Source: Sphingomonas sp. CCH10-B3 (lineage in GTDB: Bacteria > Pseudomonadota > Alphaproteobacteria > Sphingomonadales > Sphingomonadaceae). From it: a DNA stretch of 64,000 bases. The notes under the pieces were generated by a model. That model was not told where the DNA came from. It ran no database searches and saw only the letters and a list, made by a program, of their open reading frames with translations. The stretch lies in contig NZ_LSIJ01000010.1 of NCBI RefSeq assembly GCF_001556185.1, positions 1 to 64,000 on the forward strand, in the 5' to 3' direction. Made by a program: the position numbers and the translations under genes. Numbering within the stretch: position 1 is the stretch's first letter; each line of letters begins with the position of its first letter. Positions 20,731-30,055 of the stretch are shown here, one piece after another.

Positions 20731-21390
20731 ATGACGAGCTCACCGATCCAGGCCGCGATCATCCCGGTCACGCCGCTCCAGCAGAACTGCACCTTGCTGT
20801 GGTGCACGAAGACGATGCGCGGTGCCTTTGTCGATCCCGGCGGCGACCTGCCCAAGCTGCGCGCGACGATCGCCAAGACCGGCGTTACGATCGAGAAGAT
20901 CCTGATCACCCACGGCCATATCGATCATTGCGGCGAAGCGGGCGTGCTGGCCGAGGAACTCGGCGTGCCGATCGAAGGCCCGCATGAGGCCGACCGCTTC
21001 TGGATCGCGCGCTTAGACGAGGATGGCCGCAATTACGGGATTCGCGGGGTGCCGTTCGAGCCGACCCGCTGGCTCGACGAAGGCGACAGCGTAACCGTCG
21101 GTGAGCTGACGCTCGCGGTGCGGCATTGCCCCGGCCACACGCCCGGCCATGTCATCTTCCACCATGAAGGCGCCCGGCTCGCGCTGGTCGGCGACGTGCT
21201 GTTTCAGGGATCGATCGGCCGCACCGATTTTCCGCTCGGCAACCACCAGCAGCTGATCGATTCGATCGTCGGCAAGCTCTGGCCGCTTGGCGACGATACC
21301 GTCTTCATCCCCGGCCACGGCCAGCCGAGCGATTTCGGTACCGAACGCCGCACCAACATGTTCGTCAGCGACCGCGCGCTCGCGGCCTAG
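20731..21390 (+). CDS. Metallo-beta-lactamase-fold hydrolase (glyoxalase II-like)
   Basis: A 219-residue metallohydrolase of the hydroxyacylglutathione-hydrolase-like group. The metal motif HGHIDHCGEAG is the HxHxDH pattern, and downstream VRHCPGHTPGHVIF, LVGDVLFQGSIGRTDFP and FIPGHGQPSDFGTERRTN complete the site. It may hydrolyse S-D-lactoylglutathione or a related thioester; specificity cannot be read. Divergent from pabBC. Confidence 0.85.
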   Translation: MTSSPIQAAIIPVTPLQQNCTLLWCTKTMRGAFVDPGGDLPKLRATIAKTGVTIEKILITHGHIDHCGEAGVLAEELGVPIEGPHEADRFWIARLDEDGRNYGIRGVPFEPTRWLDEGDSVTVGELTLAVRHCPGHTPGHVIFHHEGARLALVGDVLFQGSIGRTDFPLGNHQQLIDSIVGKLWPLGDDTVFIPGHGQPSDFGTERRTNMFVSDRALAA

Positions 21391-21399
21391 CGAAAGGGC

Positions 21400-21849
21400 T
21401 CAGCCGCGCGCGGGCGGCGCCTCGACCGCGACTGGCGCCGGCGCCGTGCGCAGGGGCAGCGACAGCGACAGCGCGTAAAGCGCGAGGCCCAGCGTCACCA
21501 GCAGCGCAATGATCGTGCCGATGAAGCGCCCCTGCGGGAAGCGATTTTCCATCCCCAACGGATGCGCGACTCGCCCGAACAGGAACAGCGTCGCGACGAT
21601 CGCCAGCCACAGGCTCGATCCCTCCGTGAGCTCGATCGCGCCGATCAGGATCAGTACGATCGGCGTATATTCGGCGAAATTGGCGTGCGACCGGCTGCGC
21701 GCGAGCAGCAGATCATCGCCCAGATGGCCGAGCCCGCCACCGGCCGCAGCGCGGGTGCGGCCGCTGCGAAACGCCAGCCAGACGTTGAGCAGGCCGGCAG
21801 CGCCGGTGGCGCTCAGGGTGATCGGCAACAGGGCAATGGCCATCGACAT
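21400..21849 (-). CDS. MAPEG family membrane protein
   Basis: A 149-residue protein with about four membrane helices, resembling the MAPEG family (membrane-associated eicosanoid/glutathione metabolism; bacterial forms of unknown or glutathione-linked function). The segment FAEYTPIVLILIGAIEL and the GRVAHPLGM stretch are the typical conserved pieces (family ERVFRAHQN-like and GRxxY-like positions differ). It may start at the second ATG two codons later. Convergent with the hydrolase, 9 bases apart. Confidence 0.78.
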   Translation of the reverse strand: MSMAIALLPITLSATGAAGLLNVWLAFRSGRTRAAAGGGLGHLGDDLLLARSRSHANFAEYTPIVLILIGAIELTEGSSLWLAIVATLFLFGRVAHPLGMENRFPQGRFIGTIIALLVTLGLALYALSLSLPLRTAPAPVAVEAPPARG

Positions 21850-21895
21850 TCTCGCGCAAGGAAACCCCGTTGCCTCTGCCAGCCATTGCGAGTGC

Positions 21896-21923
21896 TTGCA
21901 ACGGCGCGCGAAATCGGTATAGG
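21896..21923 (+). promoter_or_regulatory. Probable sigma-70 promoter for rpmF
   Basis: The -35 box TTGCAA (21896-21901) and -10 box TATAGG (21918-21923) are separated by 16 bases, ahead of a leader of about 115 bases before rpmF. No expression data are visible; call rests on match alone. Confidence 0.5.
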
Positions 21924-22043
21924 CAGCGCCCTTCGCGAAGCGCCCGGCCGCTGGTGGCTATCCGCGGCCGGTCGGTCGTGGTATCCATTGGCGTCCCGGC
22001 GCTCGCCGTTTGTTTGCCATTTTTCGAAAGCTAAGGTGCCGCC

Positions 22044-22223
22044 ATGGCCGTCCCAAAGAGAAAGACTTCGCCCTCGAAGCGCGGCATGCGTCGCAGCCAC
22101 GATTCGCTGACTGTTGCATCGTTTCAGGAATGCCCCAACTGCGGCGAACTGAAGCGCCCGCATGTGCTTTGTGGTGCCTGCGGCCATTATAACGGCCGCG
22201 AGATCGTCTCGGTCGAAGCCTGA
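22044..22223 (+). CDS. rpmF: 50S ribosomal protein L32
   Basis: A 59-residue protein with the L32 signature [19 protein letters not shown] and the zinc-type motif [20 protein letters not shown] (two CxxC pairs). It belongs to the large ribosomal subunit. Gene order rpmF-plsX-fabH is highly conserved, linking translation and membrane lipid synthesis. It is separated from plsX by 28 bases, so the three genes are likely co-transcribed. Confidence 0.97.
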   Translation: MAVPKRKTSPSKRGMRRSHDSLTVASFQECPNCGELKRPHVLCGACGHYNGREIVSVEA

Positions 22224-22251
22224 CACCAACCGGCCGGGGGACTGACGTGGC

Positions 22252-23277
22252 ATGAACTCCCGGATCGCGATCGACGCGATGGGCGGCGACGACGGCCTGG
22301 CAGTAATGCTGGCCGGCACCGCTCAGGCATTCGATCGCTTGCCCGAGTCGAGTTTCCTGCTGGTGGGTGACGAAGCGGCGATTCGCGCAGGCCTCGCGCG
22401 CTATCCTGCGCTCGCCGCGCGGGCCGAGATTGTCCACGCCCCCGATGTCGTCAGCGCGAGCGAAAAGCCGAGCGCGGCGCTGCGCCGCGCCAAGACAACG
22501 TCGATCGGCATCGCGATCGATCTGGTCAAGCAAGGCAAGGCATCGGCGGCGGTTTCCTCTGGCAATACCGGCGCGCTGATGGCGATGGCCAAGCTTGCGC
22601 TGCGCACCTTGCCCGGCATCGATCGCCCCGCGCTGGCCGCCACCATGCCCAGCCTCGGCGCGAACGACGTCGTCATGCTCGATCTCGGCGCCAACACCGA
22701 ATGCGATGCGGCAAACCTGGTGCAGTTCGCCGTGATGGGCGCGGCCTATGCGCGGACCACTTTCGATCTCGCCTCACCGCGCGTTGCCCTGCTCAACATC
22801 GGCACCGAGGATATGAAGGGTACCGACAACATTCGTGATGCCGCCGCGCAATTGAAGGCCGCGACGCATCTGCCGATGACCTTTGCCGGCTTCGCCGAAG
22901 GCAACCGGCTGTCGCGGGGCGACCTCGACGTTATCGTTTGCGACGGCTTTTCGGGCAATATCGCGCTCAAGACCGCCGAAGGGACGGCGCGCTTCGTGGC
23001 CGATCTGCTCAAGCGTGCTTTCAGCAGCTCGTTCCGCTCGAAGGTCGGCTTCCTGATCTCGCGCCCCGCCACCAAGCTGCTGCGCGATCATCTCGATCCC
23101 AACAACCACAATGGCGCAGTGTTTCTGGGGCTGAACGGCATTGTCGTCAAAAGCCACGGCAGCGCCAACGAGAACGGCGTCGCGCATGCGATCGCGCTCG
23201 CAGCCAAGCTGGTGCGCGACGATCTGACGCGCCGGATCAGCGACGACCTCGGCAATTTCGAAGCGAAGGCGGCATGA
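22252..23277 (+). CDS. plsX: Phosphate acyltransferase PlsX
   Basis: Converts acyl-ACP to acyl-phosphate, the first step of the PlsX/PlsY route to phosphatidic acid. The 341-residue protein starts with [13 protein letters not shown], the family N-terminal block, and contains [14 protein letters not shown] and [13 protein letters not shown]. The start ATG at 22252 matches the family. fabH overlaps its end by 4 bases. PlsY, the next enzyme, is encoded at 54972 in this window. Confidence 0.97.
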   Translation: MNSRIAIDAMGGDDGLAVMLAGTAQAFDRLPESSFLLVGDEAAIRAGLARYPALAARAEIVHAPDVVSASEKPSAALRRAKTTSIGIAIDLVKQGKASAAVSSGNTGALMAMAKLALRTLPGIDRPALAATMPSLGANDVVMLDLGANTECDAANLVQFAVMGAAYARTTFDLASPRVALLNIGTEDMKGTDNIRDAAAQLKAATHLPMTFAGFAEGNRLSRGDLDVIVCDGFSGNIALKTAEGTARFVADLLKRAFSSSFRSKVGFLISRPATKLLRDHLDPNNHNGAVFLGLNGIVVKSHGSANENGVAHAIALAAKLVRDDLTRRISDDLGNFEAKAA

Positions 23278-24233
23278 TCCGCGCGGTCATTACCGGCACC
23301 GGATCGGCGCTGCCCAAGCGCTGCGTGCTCAATGCCGAGCTGGCCGAAATGGTCGACACCTCGGACGAATGGATCGTCGAGCGCACTGGCATTCGCCAGC
23401 GCTACATCGCAGGCGAAGGCGAGACGACGGCGAGTCTTGCGACCGATGCCGCGCGCGTCGCGCTGGCGGCTGCGGGGCGGGCGGCGAGCGATGTCGATCT
23501 GATCGTGCTGGCGACCGCCACGCCCGACCAGACCTTCCCGTCATCGGCGACCAAGGTCCAGCATGCGCTGGGCGCGGGCGATTGCGTCGCGTTCGATGTC
23601 GCGGCGGTGTGCTCTGGCTTCCTTTATGCGCTGCAGGTGGCGGAAAACATGATCCGCGCCGGCTCCGCACGTTGTGCGCTGGTGATCGGCGCTGAGACCT
23701 TCAGCCGCATCCTCGACTGGGAAGACCGCGCGACCTGCGTGTTGTTCGGCGACGGAGCGGGCGCGATCGTGCTCGAAGCCGAAGAAAATGGCGATCGCGG
23801 CGTGCTGGCCAGCAAGCTCCATGCCGATGGCGCCTTCAACGACCTGCTCTACGTCGATGGCGGCCCGTCGACCACCGGCACGGTCGGCAAGGTGCGCATG
23901 AAGGGGCGCGAGGTCTTCCGCCACGCCGTCGCCAAGCTTGCGGGCGTCATGGAGGAAGTGCTGACGATGGCGGGCGAGGCCCCGGCCGATGTCGACTGGG
24001 TGGTGCCGCATCAGGCCAATATCCGCATTCTCGATGCGACCGCGAAGAAGCTCGGGCTCGATCCCGACCGCGTCGTCGTCACCGTCGATCGCCATGCGAA
24101 TACCTCGGCAGCGTCGGTTCCGCTCGCGCTCGACACGGCGGTACGCGATGGCCGGATCAAGCGCGGCGACCTGCTCGTGCTCGAAGCGATGGGCGGTGGC
24201 TTCACCTGGGGAGCGGCGCTCGTCCGCTTCTGA
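23274..24233 (+). CDS. fabH: Beta-ketoacyl-ACP synthase III
   Basis: Starts fatty-acid synthesis by condensing acetyl-CoA with malonyl-ACP. The catalytic triad is visible: cysteine in [11 protein letters not shown], histidine in [10 protein letters not shown] and asparagine in [11 protein letters not shown]. The 319-residue length is typical. Its ATG overlaps the plsX stop (ATGA). ihfA follows 81 bases later. Confidence 0.97.
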   Translation: MIRAVITGTGSALPKRCVLNAELAEMVDTSDEWIVERTGIRQRYIAGEGETTASLATDAARVALAAAGRAASDVDLIVLATATPDQTFPSSATKVQHALGAGDCVAFDVAAVCSGFLYALQVAENMIRAGSARCALVIGAETFSRILDWEDRATCVLFGDGAGAIVLEAEENGDRGVLASKLHADGAFNDLLYVDGGPSTTGTVGKVRMKGREVFRHAVAKLAGVMEEVLTMAGEAPADVDWVVPHQANIRILDATAKKLGLDPDRVVVTVDRHANTSAASVPLALDTAVRDGRIKRGDLLVLEAMGGGFTWGAALVRF

Positions 24234-24314
24234 TCGTTGCGGCATCGCAACAGATAATTTGCCATGCATTACGACTGTGTTAGGCTCGACTCCTGTCAAG
24301 GGGAGGAATGCCGC

Positions 24315-24614
24315 ATGGCTGCTGCGGGAACTTTAACACGAGCCGATCTTGCCGAAGCACTGCACCGTCAGGTGGGTTTGTCGCGGACCGATTCGGCGCG
24401 GATGGTCGAAAATATCCTGAGCCACATGTGCCAGGCGCTGGCCGATGGCGAGAATGTGAAGATTTCGGGCTTTGGCACTTTCGTGCTGCGCGAGAAGGGC
24501 GAGCGGATCGGCCGCAATCCCAAGACTGGCGTCGAAGTGCCGATCGCACCGCGCAAGGTGATGACGTTCCGCGCCAGCCAGATGCTGCGCGAACGCATCG
24601 TCAAGGCGGGGTAA
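24315..24614 (+). CDS. ihfA: Integration host factor subunit alpha
   Basis: DNA-bending architectural protein of the HU/IHF family, acting as a heterodimer with IhfB. The 99-residue protein has [18 protein letters not shown] at the start and the DNA-arm region [21 protein letters not shown] strong ribosome site (GGGGAGGA) precedes the ATG at 24315. IHF often bends DNA at sigma-54 promoters, so its product may act at 41797 (inference). The merR gene follows. Confidence 0.96.
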   Translation: MAAAGTLTRADLAEALHRQVGLSRTDSARMVENILSHMCQALADGENVKISGFGTFVLREKGERIGRNPKTGVEVPIAPRKVMTFRASQMLRERIVKAG

Positions 24615-24626
24615 GGTATTCAGATT

Positions 24627-24953
24627 ATGTCGGAAAAGGCGCCAGGCGCCTATCGGACGATTGGCGAATTGTCTGAAGAGACGGGGGTTGCGCGCCACAT
24701 CCTGCGCTATTGGGAAACGCGCTTCCCCCAGCTTCGCCCGCTGACCCGCGCTGGTCGGCGGCGTTATTACCGGCCCGACGATGTCGCGCTGGTGCGCCGG
24801 ATCAACACGCTGCTCGGCGATGAAGGCTATACGATCCGCGGCGTCCAGACGTTGCTGGCGAGCGAAGGCAAGACGGTTGTGACCTGCGACGCACGGGCGG
24901 TTCAGGCGGTCCGTGACGCTCTGGTTGCTGCGCTGGCGGCCGACGTCGGCTGA
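24627..24953 (+). CDS. MerR-family transcriptional regulator
   Basis: A 108-residue MerR-type protein containing the winged helix-turn-helix TIGELSEETGVARHILRYWETRFPQL followed by a short dimerisation helix; there is no obvious effector domain. It follows ihfA by 12 bases, an order common in alphaproteobacteria, and is probably in the same transcript. Confidence 0.9.
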   Translation: MSEKAPGAYRTIGELSEETGVARHILRYWETRFPQLRPLTRAGRRRYYRPDDVALVRRINTLLGDEGYTIRGVQTLLASEGKTVVTCDARAVQAVRDALVAALAADVG

Positions 24954-25035
24954 CGGTTGCGCGCCGCGACTCGGGGCGCGCGACTCGCTCAAAAGGGGGC
25001 CTCAAACCGCTAGTCGGGACCCGATCGTCGCTTGC

Positions 25036-25665
25036 TTACCCGGATTGGGTATCGCGCGCCGCCGCCAGCCCGTGGCGCAAGAGTTGCGCGATCACGCCGG
25101 CGACGGTCTCGGCGCTGAGGTCCTCGCCCCAGACGCCGTAGCGCAGACCGAGAAACACGTTCATCCCCATGATCGCCCAGGCATGCACTTCGCTATGCTC
25201 GCCGCGCACTTCGCCGCGCGCCGCCGCAGCTTCCAGCCGTTGGGCGATACGCTCGGCCGTCGTCGAATAATGCGCACGGAAACTGTCGGGATCGACGAAT
25301 TCGGCTTCGTCGATGATGCGATAGATTTCCTTATGGCCGCGCACGAAGTCGATGAAGGCCTTCAACCCGGCCTGCTCGGCAGCGACCTGGTCGGGTGCGG
25401 TCTGGAGCACCGGAGCGACATGGTCACGGACCTGATCCGACATGTCGCGCACCAACGCGCGGAACAGCGCGTCCTTGCTGTCGAAATAGGTGTAGAAACT
25501 GCCCAGCGCGACGCCCGCACGCCGAGTGATCCCGCTGATCGACGCTTCATGAAAACCGCGCTCGCCGAACTCGCTGCGCGCGGCGTCGAGGATGGCGCGC
25601 CGCGTCCGGCGGCCGCGGTCGGTACGCGGCTGCTTGGCATCGGTCGAGGCGGTCGGCACCGGCAT
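25036..25665 (-). CDS. TetR/AcrR-family transcriptional regulator
   Basis: A 209-residue repressor-type regulator. The DNA-binding domain is at about residues 20-70: RRTRRAILDAARSEFGERGF, then ISGITRRAGVALGSFYTYFDSKDALF, the standard TetR pattern. The rest is the helical ligand/dimer region. The start is uncertain: ATG at 25695 lies in the middle of a palindrome at 25684-25705, so I prefer the ATG at 25665, leaving the palindrome upstream as operator. It is divergent from the TonB-dependent receptor and likely controls both. Confidence 0.88.
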   Translation of the reverse strand: MPVPTASTDAKQPRTDRGRRTRRAILDAARSEFGERGFHEASISGITRRAGVALGSFYTYFDSKDALFRALVRDMSDQVRDHVAPVLQTAPDQVAAEQAGLKAFIDFVRGHKEIYRIIDEAEFVDPDSFRAHYSTTAERIAQRLEAAAARGEVRGEHSEVHAWAIMGMNVFLGLRYGVWGEDLSAETVAGVIAQLLRHGLAAARDTQSG

Positions 25666-25683
25666 TACGTCAGATAGTTTCTC

Positions 25684-25705
25684 AAGTTGAAACATGGTTC
25701 AACTT
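25684..25705. promoter_or_regulatory. 22-bp palindromic operator between tetR and the TonB receptor
   Basis: Perfect 8-bp arms AAGTTGAA and TTCAACTT flank ACATGG. It overlaps the -35 box of a promoter for the receptor gene, so binding would block it. Probable TetR site. Confidence 0.75.
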
Positions 25706-25715
25706 TCAGTATAGA
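25687..25715 (+). promoter_or_regulatory. Promoter of the TonB-dependent receptor gene
   Basis: The -35 box TTGAAA (25687-25692) and -10 box TATAGA (25710-25715) are spaced by 17 bases, and the -35 half lies inside the palindromic operator. The distance to the start codon is about 57 bases. Confidence 0.65.
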
Positions 25716-25772
25716 TGTCCCGACCCCGAGCGCAACCCGCAGAAGTCCGCGCCGGCCTAAGGAGGGATTTTG

Positions 25773-28109
25773 ATGACCTACCGCACTGCCTGTCTGCGCG
25801 CCGCGCTGTTCGCCGGCGCCGCGATGATCGCCCTGCCTGCCGCAGCACAGACCGCGCCGGCACCCGCACCCGACGCGCAACCCGCCGTTACCGAAGGTGA
25901 CGATGTCGTCGTCGTCGCCCGCCGCCGCGAGGAACGGCTGCTCGATGTGCCGATCGCGGTGTCGGCGCTGTCGCAGACCGACCTCGCCAGGCTGCAGGCA
26001 ATCGACCTGTCGGGCATTCAGGGCGCGATCCCCAACGTCAATCTGGTGCAGGGCCGCGGTTCATCGACCAGCGCCAACTTTTTCATCCGCGGCATCGGCC
26101 AGCCCGATGCGCTGCAGACCTTCGACCCCGCCGTCGGCGTCTATGTCGATGGCGTCTATCTCAGCCGCATTCAGGGTGCGCTGCTCAACCTGTTCGATGT
26201 CCAGCGCGTCGAAGTGCTGCGCGGGCCGCAGGGCACGCTCTATGGCAAGAACACGATCGGCGGCGCGGTCAACATCGTCACCCGCAAGCCCGACCTGAAC
26301 GCCTTCCATGCGAGCGCCGACGTGACCTATGGCGCCTATGATCAGGTGCTGCTCAACGGTTATGTCACCGTGCCGCTGGCGCGCGATGTGCTCGCGCTGT
26401 CGGTCGCGGGCACCTATGACACGCGCGACGGGCTCGTCACCGATCCGCGCACCGGGCGCCGCTTCAACGACCGCAATCTCTGGGCCGGGCGCGGCATCCT
26501 GCGCTTCAAGCCTGCCGATGGCTTCGAATTCACGCTGTCGGGCGATTACACCAAACAGCGCAATGCCGCGACGCTCGGCTATCCGACCGCGCCGCTGCTC
26601 CAGACCAGCCTGTTTCCGGCGGGCGCCACCGTGCTGGTGCCGGCAGAGCCCTATGGCCCGTACAACTTCCGCGCCTCGACCAGCCTGACCCCGGGGCAGG
26701 GGCAGCGGCTCGACCATTGGGGCATCGGCTTCACAGCCAACATCGACATCACCGACACGCTGCAATTCGTGTCGATCACCGGCTATCGCAAGCTCGACCC
26801 CAATTTCTTCATAGACATCGATGCCAGCCAGTTCTTCCTCGGCGACGTGTTCGTCGGCGTCGACCAGAAGCAGTTCAGCCAGGAACTTCAGCTCAAATAC
26901 AATGGCAACAAGCTGAAGGGCGTGTTCGGGCTCTATTACCTCGACGAAAATGTCACCTCGAATCAGACCGCGTTCGGCAATGACATTTTCACGTTCCTGG
27001 GCGCGCCGACAACGTTCACCCGGCTGATCAACGACGCGCAGAACACCAAGAGCTATGCCGCCTTCGGCCAGTTCACTTATGATTTCACCAGCCGCTTCGC
27101 CTTCACGGCGGGGCTGCGCTATACGCGTGAGGACAGGCGCTACAACCGCTTCACGACGACGATCTCGTCGCTGGCCGCGCTCAACAATCTGCAGTTCCGC
27201 TTCCCCGACAATCTGCCGGCACCGCTCAACGCGGACAATGTTGCGAGCTTCGATGCGTGGACGCCGAGCTTCACGCTCAGCTTCAAGCCCGACCGCGACA
27301 GTCTGATCTATGCAAGCGCCAGCCGCGGCTTCAAATCGGGCGGGTTCAATGGCCGCGCGAACAGCGTCAACGACCTGACCTTGGTCGTGAACGGCACCCC
27401 GACGATCGTCAATCGCTTCCGCCCGGAGACGGTGTGGACTTATGAAATCGGCGCCAAGGGCAGCTTCGCCGATGGCCGGGTGAAGCTGTCGGCGGCGGCA
27501 TTTTATTCGGATTACAGCAATTTCCAGGCGCGCGTTGGCGGCGGCGTGGTGGGGGCCGCCAATACCGGCGTCTTCCCGGTCATCAACGCCGGCAAGCTGC
27601 GGATCTGGGGCTTCGAGGTCGAAGCGGTGGCGAAGCCCTCTCGCGCGCTGACGCTGACCGGCTCGCTCGGCTATCTCGATGCGAAGTATCTGCGCTTCGA
27701 CGACGGTCGGCGGGTGCCGCCGGGCACTTTCTCGTGCAACCCGACCGGCGCCGCCGTCACTTGCCGTCCGGCGTTTGCCCCGCCGATCTCCGCGCGGCTG
27801 GCGGGCGACTATGTCGTGCCAATCGGGTCGAACAAGCTGACGCTCGGCATCGAAGGCCGGTTCATCGACAAGCAATTCCTGTCGGTCGACAATCGCCCCG
27901 GCCTGACCGAGCCCGGCTATGCGCTCGGCAACGCCTATGTGCAGCTCGATCTCGATAACAGCCGCTATTATCTGCGCGGCGCGGTGAAGAATTTCTCCGA
28001 CACGCGCTACCGCACCGACGGGCAGGAATTCTCGAGCGTCGCCAACATCCAGACGGTCTATTATGGCGATCCGCGGACGTGGACGATCACCGCAGGTTTC
28101 CGCTTCTGA
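25773..28109 (+). CDS. TonB-dependent outer-membrane receptor
   Basis: A 778-residue energised outer-membrane transporter. It has a signal peptide (TYRTACLRAALFAGAAMIAL and AAQ), a TonB-box-like stretch DDVVVVARRREERL, the plug domain (LDVPIAVSALSQTDLARLQ to RVEVLRGPQGTLYGKNTIGG) and a C-terminal barrel ending in a phenylalanine (FRF). It resembles the large sphingomonad receptor group whose substrates are mostly unassigned; none is visible here. RBS AAGGAGG lies 7 bases before the ATG at 25773. TetR is its likely repressor. Confidence 0.93.
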   Translation: MTYRTACLRAALFAGAAMIALPAAAQTAPAPAPDAQPAVTEGDDVVVVARRREERLLDVPIAVSALSQTDLARLQAIDLSGIQGAIPNVNLVQGRGSSTSANFFIRGIGQPDALQTFDPAVGVYVDGVYLSRIQGALLNLFDVQRVEVLRGPQGTLYGKNTIGGAVNIVTRKPDLNAFHASADVTYGAYDQVLLNGYVTVPLARDVLALSVAGTYDTRDGLVTDPRTGRRFNDRNLWAGRGILRFKPADGFEFTLSGDYTKQRNAATLGYPTAPLLQTSLFPAGATVLVPAEPYGPYNFRASTSLTPGQGQRLDHWGIGFTANIDITDTLQFVSITGYRKLDPNFFIDIDASQFFLGDVFVGVDQKQFSQELQLKYNGNKLKGVFGLYYLDENVTSNQTAFGNDIFTFLGAPTTFTRLINDAQNTKSYAAFGQFTYDFTSRFAFTAGLRYTREDRRYNRFTTTISSLAALNNLQFRFPDNLPAPLNADNVASFDAWTPSFTLSFKPDRDSLIYASASRGFKSGGFNGRANSVNDLTLVVNGTPTIVNRFRPETVWTYEIGAKGSFADGRVKLSAAAFYSDYSNFQARVGGGVVGAANTGVFPVINAGKLRIWGFEVEAVAKPSRALTLTGSLGYLDAKYLRFDDGRRVPPGTFSCNPTGAAVTCRPAFAPPISARLAGDYVVPIGSNKLTLGIEGRFIDKQFLSVDNRPGLTEPGYALGNAYVQLDLDNSRYYLRGAVKNFSDTRYRTDGQEFSSVANIQTVYYGDPRTWTITAGFRF

Positions 28110-28120
28110 CCGGCTGCATC

Positions 28121-28435
28121 GTGCTGATGTGCGCGGTGGGCGGGCGCGACGAGGCCGAGGCGATCGCCACGGCTTTGGTTGAGGCCCGGCTCGCCGCGTG
28201 CGTCCAGTTAATGCCGGTCGACAGTGTTTACCGCTGGGAAGGCGCGATCGAGCGGTCGAGCGAAGTGATGCTCCACGCCAAGACCATGCACACGAAGCTC
28301 GCCGAGGCCGAGGCGCTGATCAAGGCGCGGCACAGCTATGCGGTGCCGGAGATCATCGTGCTGCCGATCGTCGGCGGCTCGGCTGAATATCTGGACTGGA
28401 TTCGCGCCGAAGTCAGCGCTCCCGCGTCGCGCTGA
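28121..28435 (+). CDS. cutA: CutA-type divalent cation tolerance protein
   Basis: A small trimeric protein of the CutA1 family with a ferredoxin-like fold and linked to copper tolerance, though its function is disputed. The segments VEARLAACVQLMPVDSVYRWEGAIE and VMLHAKTMHTKLAEAEALIKARHSY are diagnostic, as is VPEIIVLPI. The start is uncertain: GTG at 28121 is used (104 residues), while an in-frame GTG at 28079 would overlap the receptor gene. The end overlaps prfC by 23 bases. Confidence 0.88.
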   Translation: MLMCAVGGRDEAEAIATALVEARLAACVQLMPVDSVYRWEGAIERSSEVMLHAKTMHTKLAEAEALIKARHSYAVPEIIVLPIVGGSAEYLDWIRAEVSAPASR

Positions 28436-29984
28436 AGGTCACCTTGTTGTATCGCTCGGCGATGTAATTCACTTCCCACGCCGATTTCGCCATGAACACC
28501 GGATTGCCGTCGCGGTCCTTGGCCATCGCGCCGCGATTGAGGTCCATGAAGTTCTTGAGCTCGGCCGGATCGCTCGCCGACACCCAGCGCGCGGTTTCGA
28601 ACGGCGCCATCTCGAGCCCGGCGTCGACCTTGTATTCGGCTTCGAGCCGCGACAGCAGCACGTCGAGCTGGAGCTGGCCGACGACGCCGATGATCCAGTT
28701 CGAGCCGATTTCGGGGTAGAAGACCTGCGTCACGCCTTCCTCGGCCATGTCGTCGAGCGCCTTGCGCAGCTGCTTGGTCTTGGTCGGGTCCTTGAGCGCC
28801 ACGCGGCGCAGGATTTCGGGCGCGAAATTGGGAAGACCGGTGAAGCGCACGGCCGCGCGTTCGGACAATGTGTCGCCCACCCGCAGCGTGCCGTGGTTGG
28901 GAATGCCGATGATGTCGCCCGGGAAAGCCTCGTCCGCCAGCTCGCGGTTCTGCGCGAAGAACAGGATCGGCGAATGGATCGCGATCGGCTTGCCGTGGCC
29001 GGTCGGCGTCAGCTTCATGCCGCGTTTGAACGTCCCCGAACACAGCCGCATGAAGGCGATCCGGTCGCGGTGCTGCGGGTCCATGTTCGCCTGCACCTTG
29101 AATACGAAGCCGGTGACTTCGGTGCCATCGGGGCTCACCGGGGCAGGCTCGGCGGGCTGCGGGCGCGGCCCCGGCGCGTGGCGGGCGAGCGCGTCGATCA
29201 GCTCGCCGACGCCGAAATCCTTGAGCGCCGAGCCGAAATAGACCGGCGTCTGGTCACCGCTGCGATAGGCTTCGGCATCGAACGCGCCATAGCCGCCCAG
29301 CGCAAGTTCGGCTTCCTCGCGCAGTCTTGTGAGCCCCTCGCTCGACAGCGCATCGGCAAGCGCCGGATCGTCGAGCCCGGCAAAGCGCGTCGCCTTGCCC
29401 AGAAATTCGCGGCTGCCGCCCTCGGGCTGCCGCAGCGTGTCGCCGTGGAAGTCGTAGATCCCTTCGAATTCGCCGCCCATGCCGATCGGCCAGCTCATTG
29501 GCGTCACGTCGAGCGCGAGCAGATCGGCGATCTCGTCGAGCAACGCGAACGGGTCGCGCCCCTCGCGGTCGACTTTGTTGACGAACGTGATGATCGGCAC
29601 CGACCGCAACCGGCACACTTCGAACAGCTTGCGCGTCTGCGCCTCGATGCCGCGCGCGGCGTCGATCACCATCACCGCCGAATCGACCGCGGTCAGCGTG
29701 CGATAAGTGTCTTCGCTGAAATCCTCGTGGCCCGGTGTGTCGAGCAGGTTGAAGGTGATGCCGTCCTTTTCGAATGTCATCACCGACGACGTGACCGAAA
29801 TGCCGCGCTGCTGCTCGATCTTCATCCAGTCGGAGCGAGCACGCCGATTGGCGCCGCGCGCCTTGACCTCGCCCGCCAGATGGATCGCGCCGCCGAAATA
29901 GAGCAGCTTTTCGGTGAGCGTGGTCTTGCCGGCGTCGGGGTGGGAAATGATCGCGAAAGTGCGGCGTTCGAAAGGCGATGTCAT
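28413..29984 (-). CDS. prfC: Peptide chain release factor 3
   Basis: Ribosomal GTPase that recycles RF1/RF2 after termination. The 523-residue protein has G1 HPDAGKTT, G3 DTPGHEDF and G4 NKVDRE, then the elongation-factor-like domains. The N-terminal ATG at 29984 is the family start (MTSPFERRTFAIISHPD). It is convergent with cutA, overlapping by 23 bases. Confidence 0.96.
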   Translation of the reverse strand: MTSPFERRTFAIISHPDAGKTTLTEKLLYFGGAIHLAGEVKARGANRRARSDWMKIEQQRGISVTSSVMTFEKDGITFNLLDTPGHEDFSEDTYRTLTAVDSAVMVIDAARGIEAQTRKLFEVCRLRSVPIITFVNKVDREGRDPFALLDEIADLLALDVTPMSWPIGMGGEFEGIYDFHGDTLRQPEGGSREFLGKATRFAGLDDPALADALSSEGLTRLREEAELALGGYGAFDAEAYRSGDQTPVYFGSALKDFGVGELIDALARHAPGPRPQPAEPAPVSPDGTEVTGFVFKVQANMDPQHRDRIAFMRLCSGTFKRGMKLTPTGHGKPIAIHSPILFFAQNRELADEAFPGDIIGIPNHGTLRVGDTLSERAAVRFTGLPNFAPEILRRVALKDPTKTKQLRKALDDMAEEGVTQVFYPEIGSNWIIGVVGQLQLDVLLSRLEAEYKVDAGLEMAPFETARWVSASDPAELKNFMDLNRGAMAKDRDGNPVFMAKSAWEVNYIAERYNKVTFSATRER

Positions 29985-30055
29985 CGGCTGCGGTTAGCCC
30001 CCGGGGCTTACCGAGTCGAGAGTTCGTCCTTCCGGCGGCCTCGCCCGAACGACCG

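Noticed and set aside
24968..24995. Hairpin after merR
   Set aside because: GC-rich and imperfect (GCGCGC with GCGCGC); no T-run, so not called as terminator.
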